From Sepiola atlantica (Eukaryota > Mollusca > Cephalopoda > Sepiida > Sepiolidae): 64,000 nucleotides of DNA. The notes beneath the pieces were generated by a model. It ran no database searches. It was not told where the DNA came from and saw nothing but the letters and a program-made list of their open reading frames with translations. Shown here in pieces: positions 54,201 through 64,000 of this stretch. A program made the translations under genes and the position numbers. Location of the stretch: positions 97,488,150 to 97,552,149 of the forward strand of contig OY744535.1 of NCBI GenBank assembly GCA_963556195.1, in the 5' to 3' direction. Each line of letters opens with the position of its first letter. The first letter of the stretch is position 1.

Positions 54201-55500
54201 ACCACTTGTTAGCCCCTAGTTTATGCAAAGCCAACCAAACAATTTTAAATTTAAACTGTCACTAAATGTGCTGGTAATTCTAACATGACTTTGAGCATTT
54301 CTGTACATTGCTTGAACAACCTTCACCAACCACTTGTTAGCCCCTAGTTTATGCAAAGCCCACCAAACAATTTTAAATTTAAACTGTCACTAAATGTGCT
54401 GTTAATTCTAACATGACTTTGAGCATTTCTGTACATTGCTTGAACAACCTTCACCAACCACTTGTTAGCCCCTAGTTTATGCAAAGCCAACCAAACAATT
54501 TTAAATTTAAACTGTCACTAAATGTGTTGTTAATTCTAACATGACTTTGAGCATTTCTGTACATTGCTTGAACAACCTTCACCAACAACTTGTTAGCCCC
54601 TAGTTTATGCAAAGCCCACCAAACAATTTAAAATTTAAACTGTCACTAAATGTGCTGTTAATTCTAACATGACTTTGAGCATTTCTGTACATTGCTTTAA
54701 CAACCTTTCCCAACCACTTGTTAGCCCCTAGTTTATGCAAAGCCAACCAAACAATTTTAAATTTAAACTGTCACTAAATGTGTTGTTAATTCTAACATGA
54801 CTTTTAGCATTTCTGTACATTGCTTGAACAACCTTTACCAACCACTTGTTAGCCCCTAGTTTATGCAAAGTCCACCAAACAATTTTAAATTTAAACTGTC
54901 ATTAAATGTGCTGTTTATTCTAACATGACTTTGAGCATTTCTGTACATTGCTTGAACAACCTTCACCAACCACTTGTTAGCCCCTAGTTTATGCAAAGCC
55001 CACCAAACAATTTAAAATTTAAACTGTCACTAAATGTGCTGTTAATTCTAACATGACTTTGAGCATTTCTGTACATTGCTTGAACAACCTTCACCAACAA
55101 CTTGTTAGCCCCTAGTTTATGCAAAGCCCACCAAACAATTTACAATTTAAACTGTCACTAAATGTGCTGTTAATTCTAACATGACTTTGAGCATTTCTGT
55201 ACATTGCTTGAACAACCTTCACCAACCACTTGTTAGCCCCTAGTTTATGCAAAGCCCACCAAACAATTTTAAATTTAAACTGTCACAAATTGCGCTGTTA
55301 ATTCTAACATGACTTTTAGCATTTCTGTACATTGCTTGAACAACCTTCACCAACCACTTGTTAGCCCCTAGTTTATGCAAAGCCCACCAAACAATTTAAA
55401 ATTTAAACTGTCACTAAATGTGCTGTTAATTCTAACATGACTTTGAGCATTTCTGTACATTGCTTGAACAACCTTCACCAACAACTTGTTAGCCCCTAGT
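51200..55500. repeat. Satellite stretch, mixed variants
   Basis: Regular monomers with tgcaccgccc units (about 52,437 and 54,099), several 127-bp units (ttagccctag near 52,167 and 52,551, catgacttgagc near 52,622), caaagtatttt near 53,085, and agacaacc near 53,161. The same variants occur in other HORs, but I could not establish one period. No gene or other element is visible. Confidence 0.7.
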
Positions 55501-56470
55501 TTATGCAAAGCCCACCAAACAATTTAAAATTTAAACTGTCACTAAATGTGCTGTTAATTCTAACATGACTTTGAGCATTTCTGTACATTGCTTGAACAAC
55601 CTTCACCAACCACTTGTTAGCCCCTAGTTTATGCAAAGCCCACAAAACAATTTTAAATTTAAACTGTCACTAAATGTGCTGTTAATTCTAACATGACTTT
55701 TAGCATTTCTGTACATTGCTTGAACAACCTTCACCAACCACTTGTTAGCCCCTAGTTTATGCATCGCCCACCAAACAATTTTAAATTTAACCTGTCACCA
55801 AATGTGCTGTTAATTCTAACATGACTTTTAGCATTTCTGTACATTGCTTGAACAACCTTTACCAACCACTTGTTTGCCCCTAGTTTATGCAAAGCCAACC
55901 AAACAATTTTAAATTTAAACTGTCACTAAATGTGCTGTTAATTCTAACATGACTTTGAGCATTTCTGTACATTGCTTGAACAACCTTCACCAACCACTTG
56001 TTAGCCCCTAGTTTATGCAAAGCCCACCAAACAATTTTAAATTTAAGCTGTCACTAAATGTGCTGGTAATTCTAACATGACTTTGAGCATTTCTGTACAT
56101 TGCTTGAACAACCTTTACCAACCACTTGTTAGCCCCTAGTTTATGCAAAGCCCACCAAACAATTTTAAATTTAAGCTGTCACTAAATGTGCTGTTAATTC
56201 TAACATGACTTTGAGCATTTCTGTACATTGCTTGAACAACCTTTACCAACCACTTGTTAGCCCCTAGTTTATGCAAAGCCAACCAAACAATTTTAAATTT
56301 AACCTGTCACTAAATGTGCTGTTTATTCTAACATGACTTTGAGCATTTCTGTACATTGCTTGAACAAATTTCACCAACCACTTGTTAGCCCCTAGTTTAT
56401 GAAAAGCCCACCAAACAATTTTAAATTAAAACTGTCACTAAATGTGCTGTAAATTCTAACATGACTTTTA
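55500..56470. repeat. Dispersed third copy of part of the 45.6-50.4 kb HOR
   Basis: The series cacaaaacaatttt, a tgcatcgccc unit (tgcaccgccc in the other copies), taacctgtcacc, cttgtttgcccc, gccaaccaaac, gctggtaattc, a second taacctgtcac, aaatttcacc and gctgtaaattc appears in the same order as at 46.2-47.1 kb and 48.6-49.5 kb. The taacctgtcacc word is 6,910 bp downstream of its nearest copy, which is 54 units minus two bases. It carries private changes (tgcatcg, gctgtttattc), so it separated earlier than the tandem pair. Confidence 0.8.
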
Positions 56471-58000
56471 GCATTTCTGTACATTGCTTGAACAACCTTT
56501 ACCAACCACTTGTTAGCCCCTAGTTTATGCAAAGCCCACCAAACAATTTTAAATTTAAACTGTCACTAAATGTGCTGTTAATTCTAACATGACTTTGAGC
56601 ATTTCTGTACATCGCTTGAACAACCTTCACACACCACTTGTTAGCCCCTAGTTTATGCAAAGCCCACCAAATAATTTTACATTTAAACTGTCACTAAATG
56701 TGCTGTTAATTCTAACATGACTTTGAGCATTTCTGTACATTGCTTGAACAACCTTCACCAACCACTTGTTAGCCCCTAGTTTATGCAAAGCCCACCAAAC
56801 AATTTTAAATTTAAACTGTCACTAAATGTGCTGTTAATTCTAACATGACTTTGAGCATTTCTGTACATTGCTTGAACAACCTTCACCAACCACTTGTTAG
56901 CCCCTAGTTTATGCAAAGCCCACCAAACAATTTTAAATTTAAACTGTCACAAAATGCGCTGTTAATTCTAACATTACTTTGAGCATTTCTGTACATTGCT
57001 TGAACAACCTTCACCAACCACTTGTTAGCCCCTAGTTTATGCAAAGCCCACCAAACAATTTAAAATTTAAACTGTCACTAAATGTGCTGTTAATTCTAAC
57101 ATGACTTTGAGCATTTCTGTACATTGCTTGAACAACCTTCACCAACCACTTGTTAGCCCCTAGTTTATGCAAAGCCCACCAAACAATTTTAAATTTAAAC
57201 TGTCACTAAATGTGCTGTTAATTCTAACATGACTTTGAGCATTTCTGTACATTGCTTGAACAACCTTCACCAACCACTTGTTAGCTCCTAGTTTATGCAA
57301 AGCCCACCAAACAATTTTAAATTTAAACTGTCACTAAATGTGCTGTTAATTCTAACATGACTTTGAGCATTTCTGTACATTGCTTGAACAACCTTCACCA
57401 ACCACTTGTTAGCCCCTAGTTTATGCAAAGCCCACCAAACAATTTTAAATTTACACTGTCACTAAATGTGCTGTTAATTCTAACATGACTTTGAGCATTT
57501 CTGTACATTGCTTGAACAACCTTCACCAACCACTTGTTAGCCCCTAGTTTATGCAAAGCCCACCAAACAATTTAAAATTTAAACTGTCACTAAATGTGCT
57601 GTTAATTCTAACATGACTTTGAGCATTTCTGTACATTGCTTGAACAACCTTCACCAACCACTTGTTAGCCCCTAGTTTATGCAAAGCCCACCAAACAATT
57701 TAAAATTAAAACTGTCACTAAATGTGCTGTTAATTCTAACATGACTTTGAGCATTTCTGTACATTGCTTGAACAACCTTCACCAACCACTTGTTAGCCCC
57801 TAGTTTATGCAAAGCCCACCAAACAATTTTAAATTTAAACTGTCACTAAATGTGCTGTTAATTCTAACATGACTTTGAGCATTTCTGTACATTGCTTGAA
57901 CAACCTTCACCAACCACTTGTTAGCCCCTAGTTTATGCAAAGCCCACCAAACAATTTTAAATTTAAACTGTCACTAAATGTGCTGTTAATTCTAACATGA
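56470..58000. repeat. Nearly homogeneous satellite stretch
   Basis: About twelve monomers close to the consensus with few variants (catcgcttg with cttcacacacc near 56,610, aaatgcgctg near 56,953, a gctcctag unit near 57,285). The unit length is 128 bp throughout. Nothing else is seen. Confidence 0.75.
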
Positions 58001-59760
58001 CTTTGAGCATTTCTGTACATTGCTTGAACAACCTTCACCAACCACTTGTTAGCCCCTAGTTTATGCAAAGCCCACCAAACAATTTAAAATTAAAACTGTC
58101 ACTAAATGTGCTGTTAATTCTAACATGACTTTGAGCATTTCTGTACATTGCTTGAACAACCTTCACCAACCACTTGTTAGCCCAAAGTTTATGCAAAGCC
58201 CACCAAACAATTTTAAATTTAAACTGTCACTAAATGTGCTGTTAATTCTAACATGACTTTGAGCATTTCTGTACATTGCTTGAACAACCTTCACCAACCA
58301 CTTGTTAGCCCCTAGTTTATGCAAAGCCCACCAAACAATTTTAAATTTAAACTGTCACTAAATGTGCTGTTAATTCTAACATGACTTTGAGCATTTCTGT
58401 ACATTGCTTGAACAACCTTCACCAACAACTTGTTTGCCCCTCGTTTATGCAAAGCCCACCAAACAATTTTAAATTTAAACTGTCACTAAATGTGCTGTTA
58501 ATTCTAACATGACTTTGAGCATTTCTGTACATTGCTTGAACAACCTTCACCAACCACTTGTTAGCCCCTAGTTTATGCAAAGCCCACCAAACAATTTAAA
58601 ATTTAAACTGTCACTAAATGTGCTGTTAATTCTAACATGACTTTGAGCATTTCTGTACATTGCTTGAACAACCTTCACCAACCACTTGTTAGCCCCTAGT
58701 TTATGCAAAGCCCACCAAACAATTTAAAATTAAAACTGTCACTAAATGTGCTGTTAATTCTAACATGACTTTGAGCATTTCTGTACATTGCTTGAACAAC
58801 CTTCACCAACCACTTGTTAGCCCCTAGTTTATGCAAAGCCCACCAAACAATTTTAAATTTAAACTGTCACTAAATGTGCTGTTAATTCTAACATGACTTT
58901 GAGCATTTCTGTACATTGCTTGAACAACCTTCACCAACCACTTGTTAGCCCCTAGTTTATGTAAAGCCCACCAAACAATTTTAAATTTAAACTGTCACTA
59001 AATGTGCTGTTAATTCTAACATGACTTTGAGCATTTCTGTACATTGCTTGAACAACCTTCACCAACCACTTGTTAGCCCCTAGTTTATGCAAAGCCCACC
59101 AAACAATTTAAAATTTAAACTGTCACTAAATGTGCTGTTAATTCTAACATGACTTTGAGCATTTCTGTACATTGCTTGAACAACCTTCACCAACCACTTG
59201 TTAGCCCCTAGTTTATGCAAAGCCCACCAAACAATTTTAAATTTAAACTGTCACTAAATGTGCTGTTAATTCTAACATGACTTTGAGCATTTCTGTACAT
59301 TGCTTGAACAACCTTCACCAACCACTTGTTAGCCCCTAGTTTATGCAAAGCCCACCAAACAATTTAAAATTAAAACTGTCACTAAATGTGCTGTTAATTC
59401 TAACATGACTTTGAGCATTTCTGTACATTGCTTGAACAACCTTCACCAACCACTTGTTAGCCCAAAGTTTATGCAAAGCCCACCAAACAATTTTAAATTT
59501 AAACTGTCACTGAATGTGCTGTTTATTCTAACATGACTTTGAGCATTTCTGTACATTGCTTGAACAACCTTCACCAACCACTTGTTAGCCCCTAGTTTAT
59601 GCAAAGCCCACCAAACAATTTTAAATTTAAACTGTCACTAAATGTGCTGTTAATTCTAACATGACTTTGAGCATTTCTGTACATTGCTTGAACAACCTTC
59701 ACCAACAACTTGTTTGCCCCTCGTTTATGCAAAGCCCACCAAACAATTTAAAATTTAAAC
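58000..59760. repeat. 10-unit (1,280 bp) tandem higher-order repeat
   Basis: The rare cccaaagttt unit occurs at 58,181 and 59,461, and the double variant tgtttgcccctcg at 58,431 and 59,711. Both are exactly 1,280 bp apart, so there is no net length change in ten units. caatttaaaattaaaac junctions also recur in step. The intervening units are nearly consensus, so this is a young block. Confidence 0.85.
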
Positions 59761-61660
59761 TGTCACTAAATGTGCTGTTAATTCTAACATGACTTTGAGC
59801 ATTTCTGTACATTGCTTGAACAACCTTCACCAACAACTTGTTAGCTCCTAGTTTATGCAAAGCCCACCAAACAATTTTAAATTTAAACTGTCACTAAATG
59901 TGCTGTTAATTCTAACATGACTTTGAGTATTTCTGTACATTGCTTGAACAACCTTCACCAACAACTTGTTAGCCCCTAGTTTATGAAAAGCCCACCAAAC
60001 AATTTTAAATTTAAACTGTCACTAAATGTGCTGTTAATTCTAACATGACTTTGAGCATTTCTGTACATTGCTTGAACAACCTTCACCAACAACTTGTTAG
60101 CTCCTAGTTTATGCAAAGCCCACCAAACAATTTTAAATTTAAACTGTCACTAAATGTGCTGTTAATTCTAACATGACTTTGAGCATTTCTGTACATTGCT
60201 TGAACAACCTTCACCAACCACTTGTTAGCCCCTAGTTTATGCAAAGCCCACCAAACAATTTTAAATTTAAACTGTCACTAAATGTGCTGTTAATTCTAAC
60301 ATGACTTTGAGCATTTCTGTACATTGCTTGAACAACCTTCACCAACAACTTGTTAGCTCCTAGTTTCTGCAAAGCCCACCAAACAATTTAAAATTTAAAC
60401 TGTCACTAAATGTGCTGTTAATTCTAACATGACTTTGAGCATTTCTGTACATTGCTTGAACAACCTTCACCAACCACTTGTTAGCCCCTAGTTTATGCAA
60501 AGCCCACCAAACAATTTAAAATTTAAACTGTCACTAAATGTGCTGTTAATTCTAACATGACTTTGAGCATTTCTGTACATTGCTTGAACAACCTTCACCA
60601 ACCACTTGTTAGCCCCTAGTTTATGCAAAGCCCACCAAACAATTTAAAATTTAAACTGTCACTAAATGTGCTGTTAATTCTAACATGACTTTGAGCATTT
60701 CTGTACATTGCTTGAACAACCTTCACCAACCACTTGTTAGCCCCTAGTTTATGCAAAGCCCACCAAACAATTTTAAATTTAAACTGTCACTAAATGTGCT
60801 GTTAATTCTAACATGACTTTGAGTATTTCTGTACATTGCTTGAACAACCTTCACCAACAACTTGTTAGCTCCTAGTTTATGCAAAGCCCACCAAACAATT
60901 TAAAATTTAAACTGTCACTAAATGTGCTGTTAATTCTAACATGACTTTGAGCATTTCTGTACATTGCTTGAACAACCTTCACCAACCACTTGTTAGCCCC
61001 TAGTTTATGCAAAGCCCACCAAACAATTTAAAATTTAAACTGTCACTAAATGTGCTGTTAATTCTAACATGACTTTGAGCATTTCTGTACATTGCTTGAA
61101 CAACCTTCACCAACCACTTGTTAGCCCCTAGTTTATGCAAAGCCCACCAAACAATTTTAAATTTAAACTGTCACTAAATGTGCTGTTAATTCTAACATGA
61201 CTTTGAGCATTTCTGTACATTGCTTGAACAACCTTCACCAACAACTTGTTAGCTCCTAGTTTATGCAAAGCCCACCAAACAATTTAAAATTTAAACTGTC
61301 ACTAAATGTGCTGTTAATTCTAACATGACTTTGAGCATTTCTGTACATTGCTTGAACAACCTTCACCAACAACTTGTTAGCTCCTAGTTTATGCAAAGCC
61401 CACCAAACAATTTAAAATTTAAACTGTCACTAAATGTGCTGTTAATTCTAACATGACTTTGAGCATTTCTGTACATTGCTTGAACAACCTTCACCAACAA
61501 CTTGTTAGCTCCTAGTTTATGCAAAGCCCACCAAACAATTTAAAATTTAAACTGTCACTAAATGTGCTGTTAATTCTAACATGACTTTGAGCATTTCTGT
61601 ACATTGCTTGAACAACCTTCACCAACAACTTGTTAGCTCCTAGTTTATGCAAAGCCCACC
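59760..61660. repeat. Homogenised run of the acaacttg/gctcctag monomer subtype
   Basis: From about 59.8 kb, units carrying caacaacttgttagctcc become frequent. Between about 61,200 and 61,660 several successive units share this form together with the caatttaaaatttaaac junction and appear identical to one another. In most of the window this subtype is rare. The pattern fits a recent local spread of one variant. Confidence 0.75.
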
Positions 61661-62085
61661 AAACAATTTAAATTTAAACTGTCACTAAATGTGCTGTTAA
61701 TTCTAACATGACTTTGAGCATTTCTGTACATTGCTTGAACAAATTTCACCAACCACCTGTTAGCCCCTAGTTTATGCAAAGCCCACCAAACAATTTAAAT
61801 TTAAACTGTCACTAAATGTGCTGTTATTCTAACATGACTTTGAGCATTTCTGTAGATTGCTTGAACAACCTTCACCACAACTTGTTAGCTCCTAGTTTAT
61901 GCAAAGCCCACCAAAACAATTTAAAATTTAAACTGTCACTAAATGTGCTGTTAATTCTAATATGACTTTGAGCATTTCTGTACATTGCTTGAACAAAATT
62001 TCACCAACAACTTGTTAGCTCCTAGTTTATGCAAAGCCCACCAAACAATTTAAAATTTAAACTGTCACTAAATGTGCTGTTAATT

Positions 62086-62268
62086 CTAACATGACTTTGA
62101 GCATTTCTGTACATTGCTTGAACAACCTTTCACCAACCACTTGTTAGCCCCTAGTTTATGCAAAGCCCACCAAACAATTTTAAAATTTAAACTGTCACAA
62201 AATGTGCTGTTAATTCTAACATGACTTTGAGCATTTCTGTACATTGCTTGAACAACCTTCACCAACAA
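62086..62268 (-). pseudogene. RT-derived open stretch, 60 codons, frame changed by local indels
   Basis: The frame reads LVKVVQAMYRNAQSHVRIN, then CDSLNFKIVWWALHKLGANKW, and then leaves the RT frame after WLVK. Two single-base gains create it: an extra A at the junction near 62,181 joins two units in frame, and an extra T in cctttcacc near 62,130 then throws it out. Both lie in the indel-rich terminal part, so they may be assembly errors. It begins at TTG. It is not a gene. Confidence 0.55.
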
Positions 62269-62406
62269 CTTGTTAGCCCTAGTTTATGCAAAGCCCACCA
62301 AACAATTTTAAATTTAAACTGTCACTAAATGTGCTGTTAATTCTAACATGACTTTGAGCATTTCTGTACATTGCTTGAACAACCTTCACCAACAACTTGT
62401 TAGCTC

Positions 62407-62685
62407 CTAGTTTATGCAAAGCCCACCAAACAATTTTAAATTTAAACTGTCACTAAATGTGCTGTTAATTCTAACATGACTTTGAGCATTTCTGTACATT
62501 GCTTGAACAACCTTCACCAACAACTTGTTAGCTCCTAGTTTATGCAAAGCCCACCAAACAATTTTAAAATTTAAACTGTCACTAAATGTGCTGTTAATTC
62601 TAACATGACTTTGAGCATTTCTGTACATTGCTTGAACAACCTTCACCAACAACTTGTTAGCTCCTAGTTTATGCAAGCCCACCAA
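62407..62685 (-). pseudogene. RT-derived open stretch, 92 codons, best-preserved RT junction
   Basis: Two fused units read GLHKLGANKLLVKVVQ, MYRNAQSHVRIN, SLNFKIVWWALHKLG and a second MYRNAQSHVRIN. An extra A in ttttaaaattt near 62,562 makes a 129-bp unit, and the joined sequence KIVWWAL resembles the natural entry into this part of a LINE RT. It starts at TTG and ends in the shifted tail. The base that opens it lies in the indel-rich terminal part, so it could be a sequencing artefact or a remnant of an original 129-bp monomer. Confidence 0.55.
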
Positions 62686-64000
62686 ACAATTTAAAATTTA
62701 AACTGTCACTAAATGTGCTGTTAATTCTAACATGACTTTGAGCATTTCTGTACATTGCTTGAACAACCTTCACCAACAACTTGTTAGCTCCTAGTTTATG
62801 AAAAGCCCACCAAACAATTTTAAATTAAACTGTCACTAAAATGTGCTGTTAATTCTAACATGACTTTGAGCATTTCTGTACATTGCATTGAACAACCTTC
62901 ACCAACAACTTGTTAGCTCCTAGTTTATGCAAAGCCCACCAAACAATTTTAAATTTAAACTGTCACTAAATGTGCTGTTAATTCTAACATGACTTTGAGC
63001 ATTTCTGTACATTGCTTGAACAACCTTCACCAACAAACTTGTTAGCTCCTAGTTTATGCAAAGCCCACCAAACAATTTAAATTTAAACTGTCACTAAATG
63101 TGCTGTTAATTCTAACATGACTTTGAGCATTTCTGTACATTGCTTGAACAACCTTCACCAACAACTTTGTTAGCCCTAGTTTATGCAAAGCCCACCAAAC
63201 AATTTAAAATTTAAACTGTCACTAAATGTGCTGTTAATTCTAACATGACTTTGAGCATTTCTGTACATTGCTTGAACAACCTTCACCAACAACTTGTTAG
63301 CTCCTAGTTTATGCAAAGCCCACCAAACAATTTTAAATTTAAACTGTCACTAAATGTGCTGTTAATTCTAACATGACTTTGAGCATTTCTGTACATTGCT
63401 TGAACAACCTTCACCAACAACTTGTTAGCTCCTAGTTTATGCAAAGCCCACCAAACAATTTTAAATTTAAACTGTCACTAAATGTGCTGTTAATTCTAAC
63501 ATGCTTTGAGCATTTCTGTACATTGCTTGAACAACCTTCACCAACCACATGTTAGCTCCTAGTTTATGCAAAGCCCACCAAACAATTTTAAATTTAAACT
63601 GTCACTAAATGTGCTGTTAATTCTAACATGACTTTGAGCATTCTGTACAATGCTTGAACACTTCACCAACCACTTGTTAGCTCCTAGTTTTAGCAAAGCC
63701 CACCAAACAATTTTAAATTTAAACTGTCACTAAATGTGCTGTTAATTCTAAATGACTTTGAGCATTTCTGTACATTGCTTGAACAACCTTCACCAACCAC
63801 TTGTTATGCTCCTAGTTTATTGCAAAGCCCACCAAACAATTTTAAATTTTAAACTGTCACTAAAGTGCTGTTAATTCAACATGACTTTGAGCATTTCTGT
63901 ACATTGCTTGAACAACCTTCACAACCACATGTTAGCCCCTATTTTATGCAAAGCCCACCAAACAATTTAAAATTAAAACTGTCACTAAATGTGCTGTTAA

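Larger units (their letters stand above)
1..64000 (-). repeat. 128-bp tandem satellite array, about 500 head-to-tail units
   Basis: One motif recurs every 128 bases from the first to the last base. For example, the word atttaaactgtcactaaatg begins at 1, 129, 257 and 769. All units point the same way; I saw no inverted copy and no unique insert. Most units differ from the consensus by a few substitutions. Length variants of 127 bp (such as the attgtaattt or cactgttag forms) and 129 bp (such as the caaatcaatt form) are sparse until about 61.6 kb. The consensus is about 36% GC, has no CpG, and the plus strand has about twice as many C as G (31 to 15). The array is open at both window edges. Minus is given as the strand because that is where the monomer resembles a LINE reverse transcriptase. 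A centromeric or other heterochromatic role is inferred from size and organisation only. Confidence 0.99.
61660..64000. repeat. Indel-rich end of the array
   Basis: The monomers are the same subtype as just upstream, but roughly thirty 1-2 base insertions or deletions occur in 2.3 kb. Examples are gctgttattc (61,822), caccacaac (61,873), ccaaaacaat (61,911), gaacaaaattt (61,992), cattgcattg (62,881), caacaaacttg (63,031), catgctttg (63,501), gcattctg (63,637), gttatgctcc (63,804) and cactaaagtg (63,857). Substitutions are few. That mixture is typical of long-read error left at poorly covered contig ends. A real array edge would be expected to accumulate substitutions as well. Confidence 0.8.

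Noticed and set aside
20569..62685. Seven minus-strand open frames of 60-92 codons as genuine small proteins
   Set aside because: All start at TTG, none has a credible upstream signal, they exist only where one unit has an extra base, they contain no RT catalytic residues, and twins are explained by HOR duplication.
1..64000. CRISPR array
   Set aside because: The repeats are 128 bp and directly contiguous, with no unique spacers and no cas-like genes.
1..64000. An active LINE or other complete mobile element
   Set aside because: Only about 43 codons of the RT are present, repeated. There is no endonuclease, no motif A or B residues, no UTR, no tail and no target-site duplication.
1..64000. 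A repetitive protein gene with 43-residue repeats
   Set aside because: The dominant unit is 128 bp, so the frame shifts and stops at each junction. A coding tandem array would be held at a multiple of three.
1..64000. CENP-B box-like site in the monomer
   Set aside because: The box needs CG-containing core positions, and the consensus monomer has no CpG. I saw no convincing match.
1..64000. Telomeric, subtelomeric or rDNA spacer repeat
   Set aside because: There are no short G-rich telomere repeats and no rRNA sequence. The unit is a single LINE-derived monomer. Position on the chromosome cannot be judged from the window.
1..64000. tRNA, 5S or other small RNA genes as the origin of the monomer
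   Set aside because: No A/B box or 5S-like internal promoter and no cloverleaf were recognised. The RT reading explains the sequence better.
61660..64000. True biological boundary of the array
   Set aside because: Changes are almost all single-base indels with few substitutions and no flanking unique DNA, so falling consensus quality is the simpler reading, though it is not proven.

Overview
The whole 64 kb window is one uninterrupted tandem satellite array. A monomer of 128 bp (about 36% GC by hand count of the consensus, with no CpG) repeats about 500 times, always in the same orientation, from the first base to the last. I found no unique spacer, no other mobile element, no RNA gene and no functional protein-coding gene. 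The array is cut by the window on both sides, so its true length exceeds 64 kb. An array of this size and uniformity indicates a eukaryotic nuclear genome, probably heterochromatin (centromeric, pericentromeric or subtelomeric).

The monomer has a recognisable origin. On the minus strand it reads as about 42-43 codons of the reverse transcriptase of a non-LTR (LINE) retrotransposon: WALHKLGANKWLV, KVVQAMYRNAQSHVRIN, STFSDSLN. This is the stretch between RT motif A (the AFD.V block) and motif B (the QG..LSP block), so no catalytic aspartate is included. The satellite therefore seems to have been born from a short internal piece of a LINE ORF. RT segments of this wording are, from memory, common in LINEs of marine invertebrates such as cnidarians, sponges and molluscs. 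That points weakly to a metazoan invertebrate host.

Because 128 is not a multiple of 3, the frame shifts at every junction and reaches a TAG within about seven codons. In the few places where a unit is 129 bp, two adjacent copies fuse into one open frame, which gives seven minus-strand open stretches of 60-92 codons. All seven begin at TTG and none looks like a real gene.

Above the monomer level the array is a patchwork of higher-order repeats (HORs), visible through shared rare variants: 4 units near 3.2-4.2 kb; 19, 23 and 38 units in 4.7-11 kb; a 19/18/15-unit shrinking series in 10.9-19.5 kb; 19 units in 23.8-28.2 kb; 6 units in 32.4-34.0 kb; interleaved 29- and 31-unit duplications in 36.7-43.7 kb; 7 units in 43.8-45.6 kb; 19 units in 45.6-50.4 kb, with a third copy of part of it at 55.5-56.5 kb; 6 units in 49.8-51.2 kb; and 10 units of exactly 1,280 bp in 58.0-59.8 kb. 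A spacing of 19 units (about 2,431 bp) recurs in four separate parts of the array.

The last 2.4 kb (about 61,660-64,000) differs sharply. The monomers there carry many single-base insertions and deletions but few substitutions, which looks more like falling assembly quality at a contig edge than biological decay.
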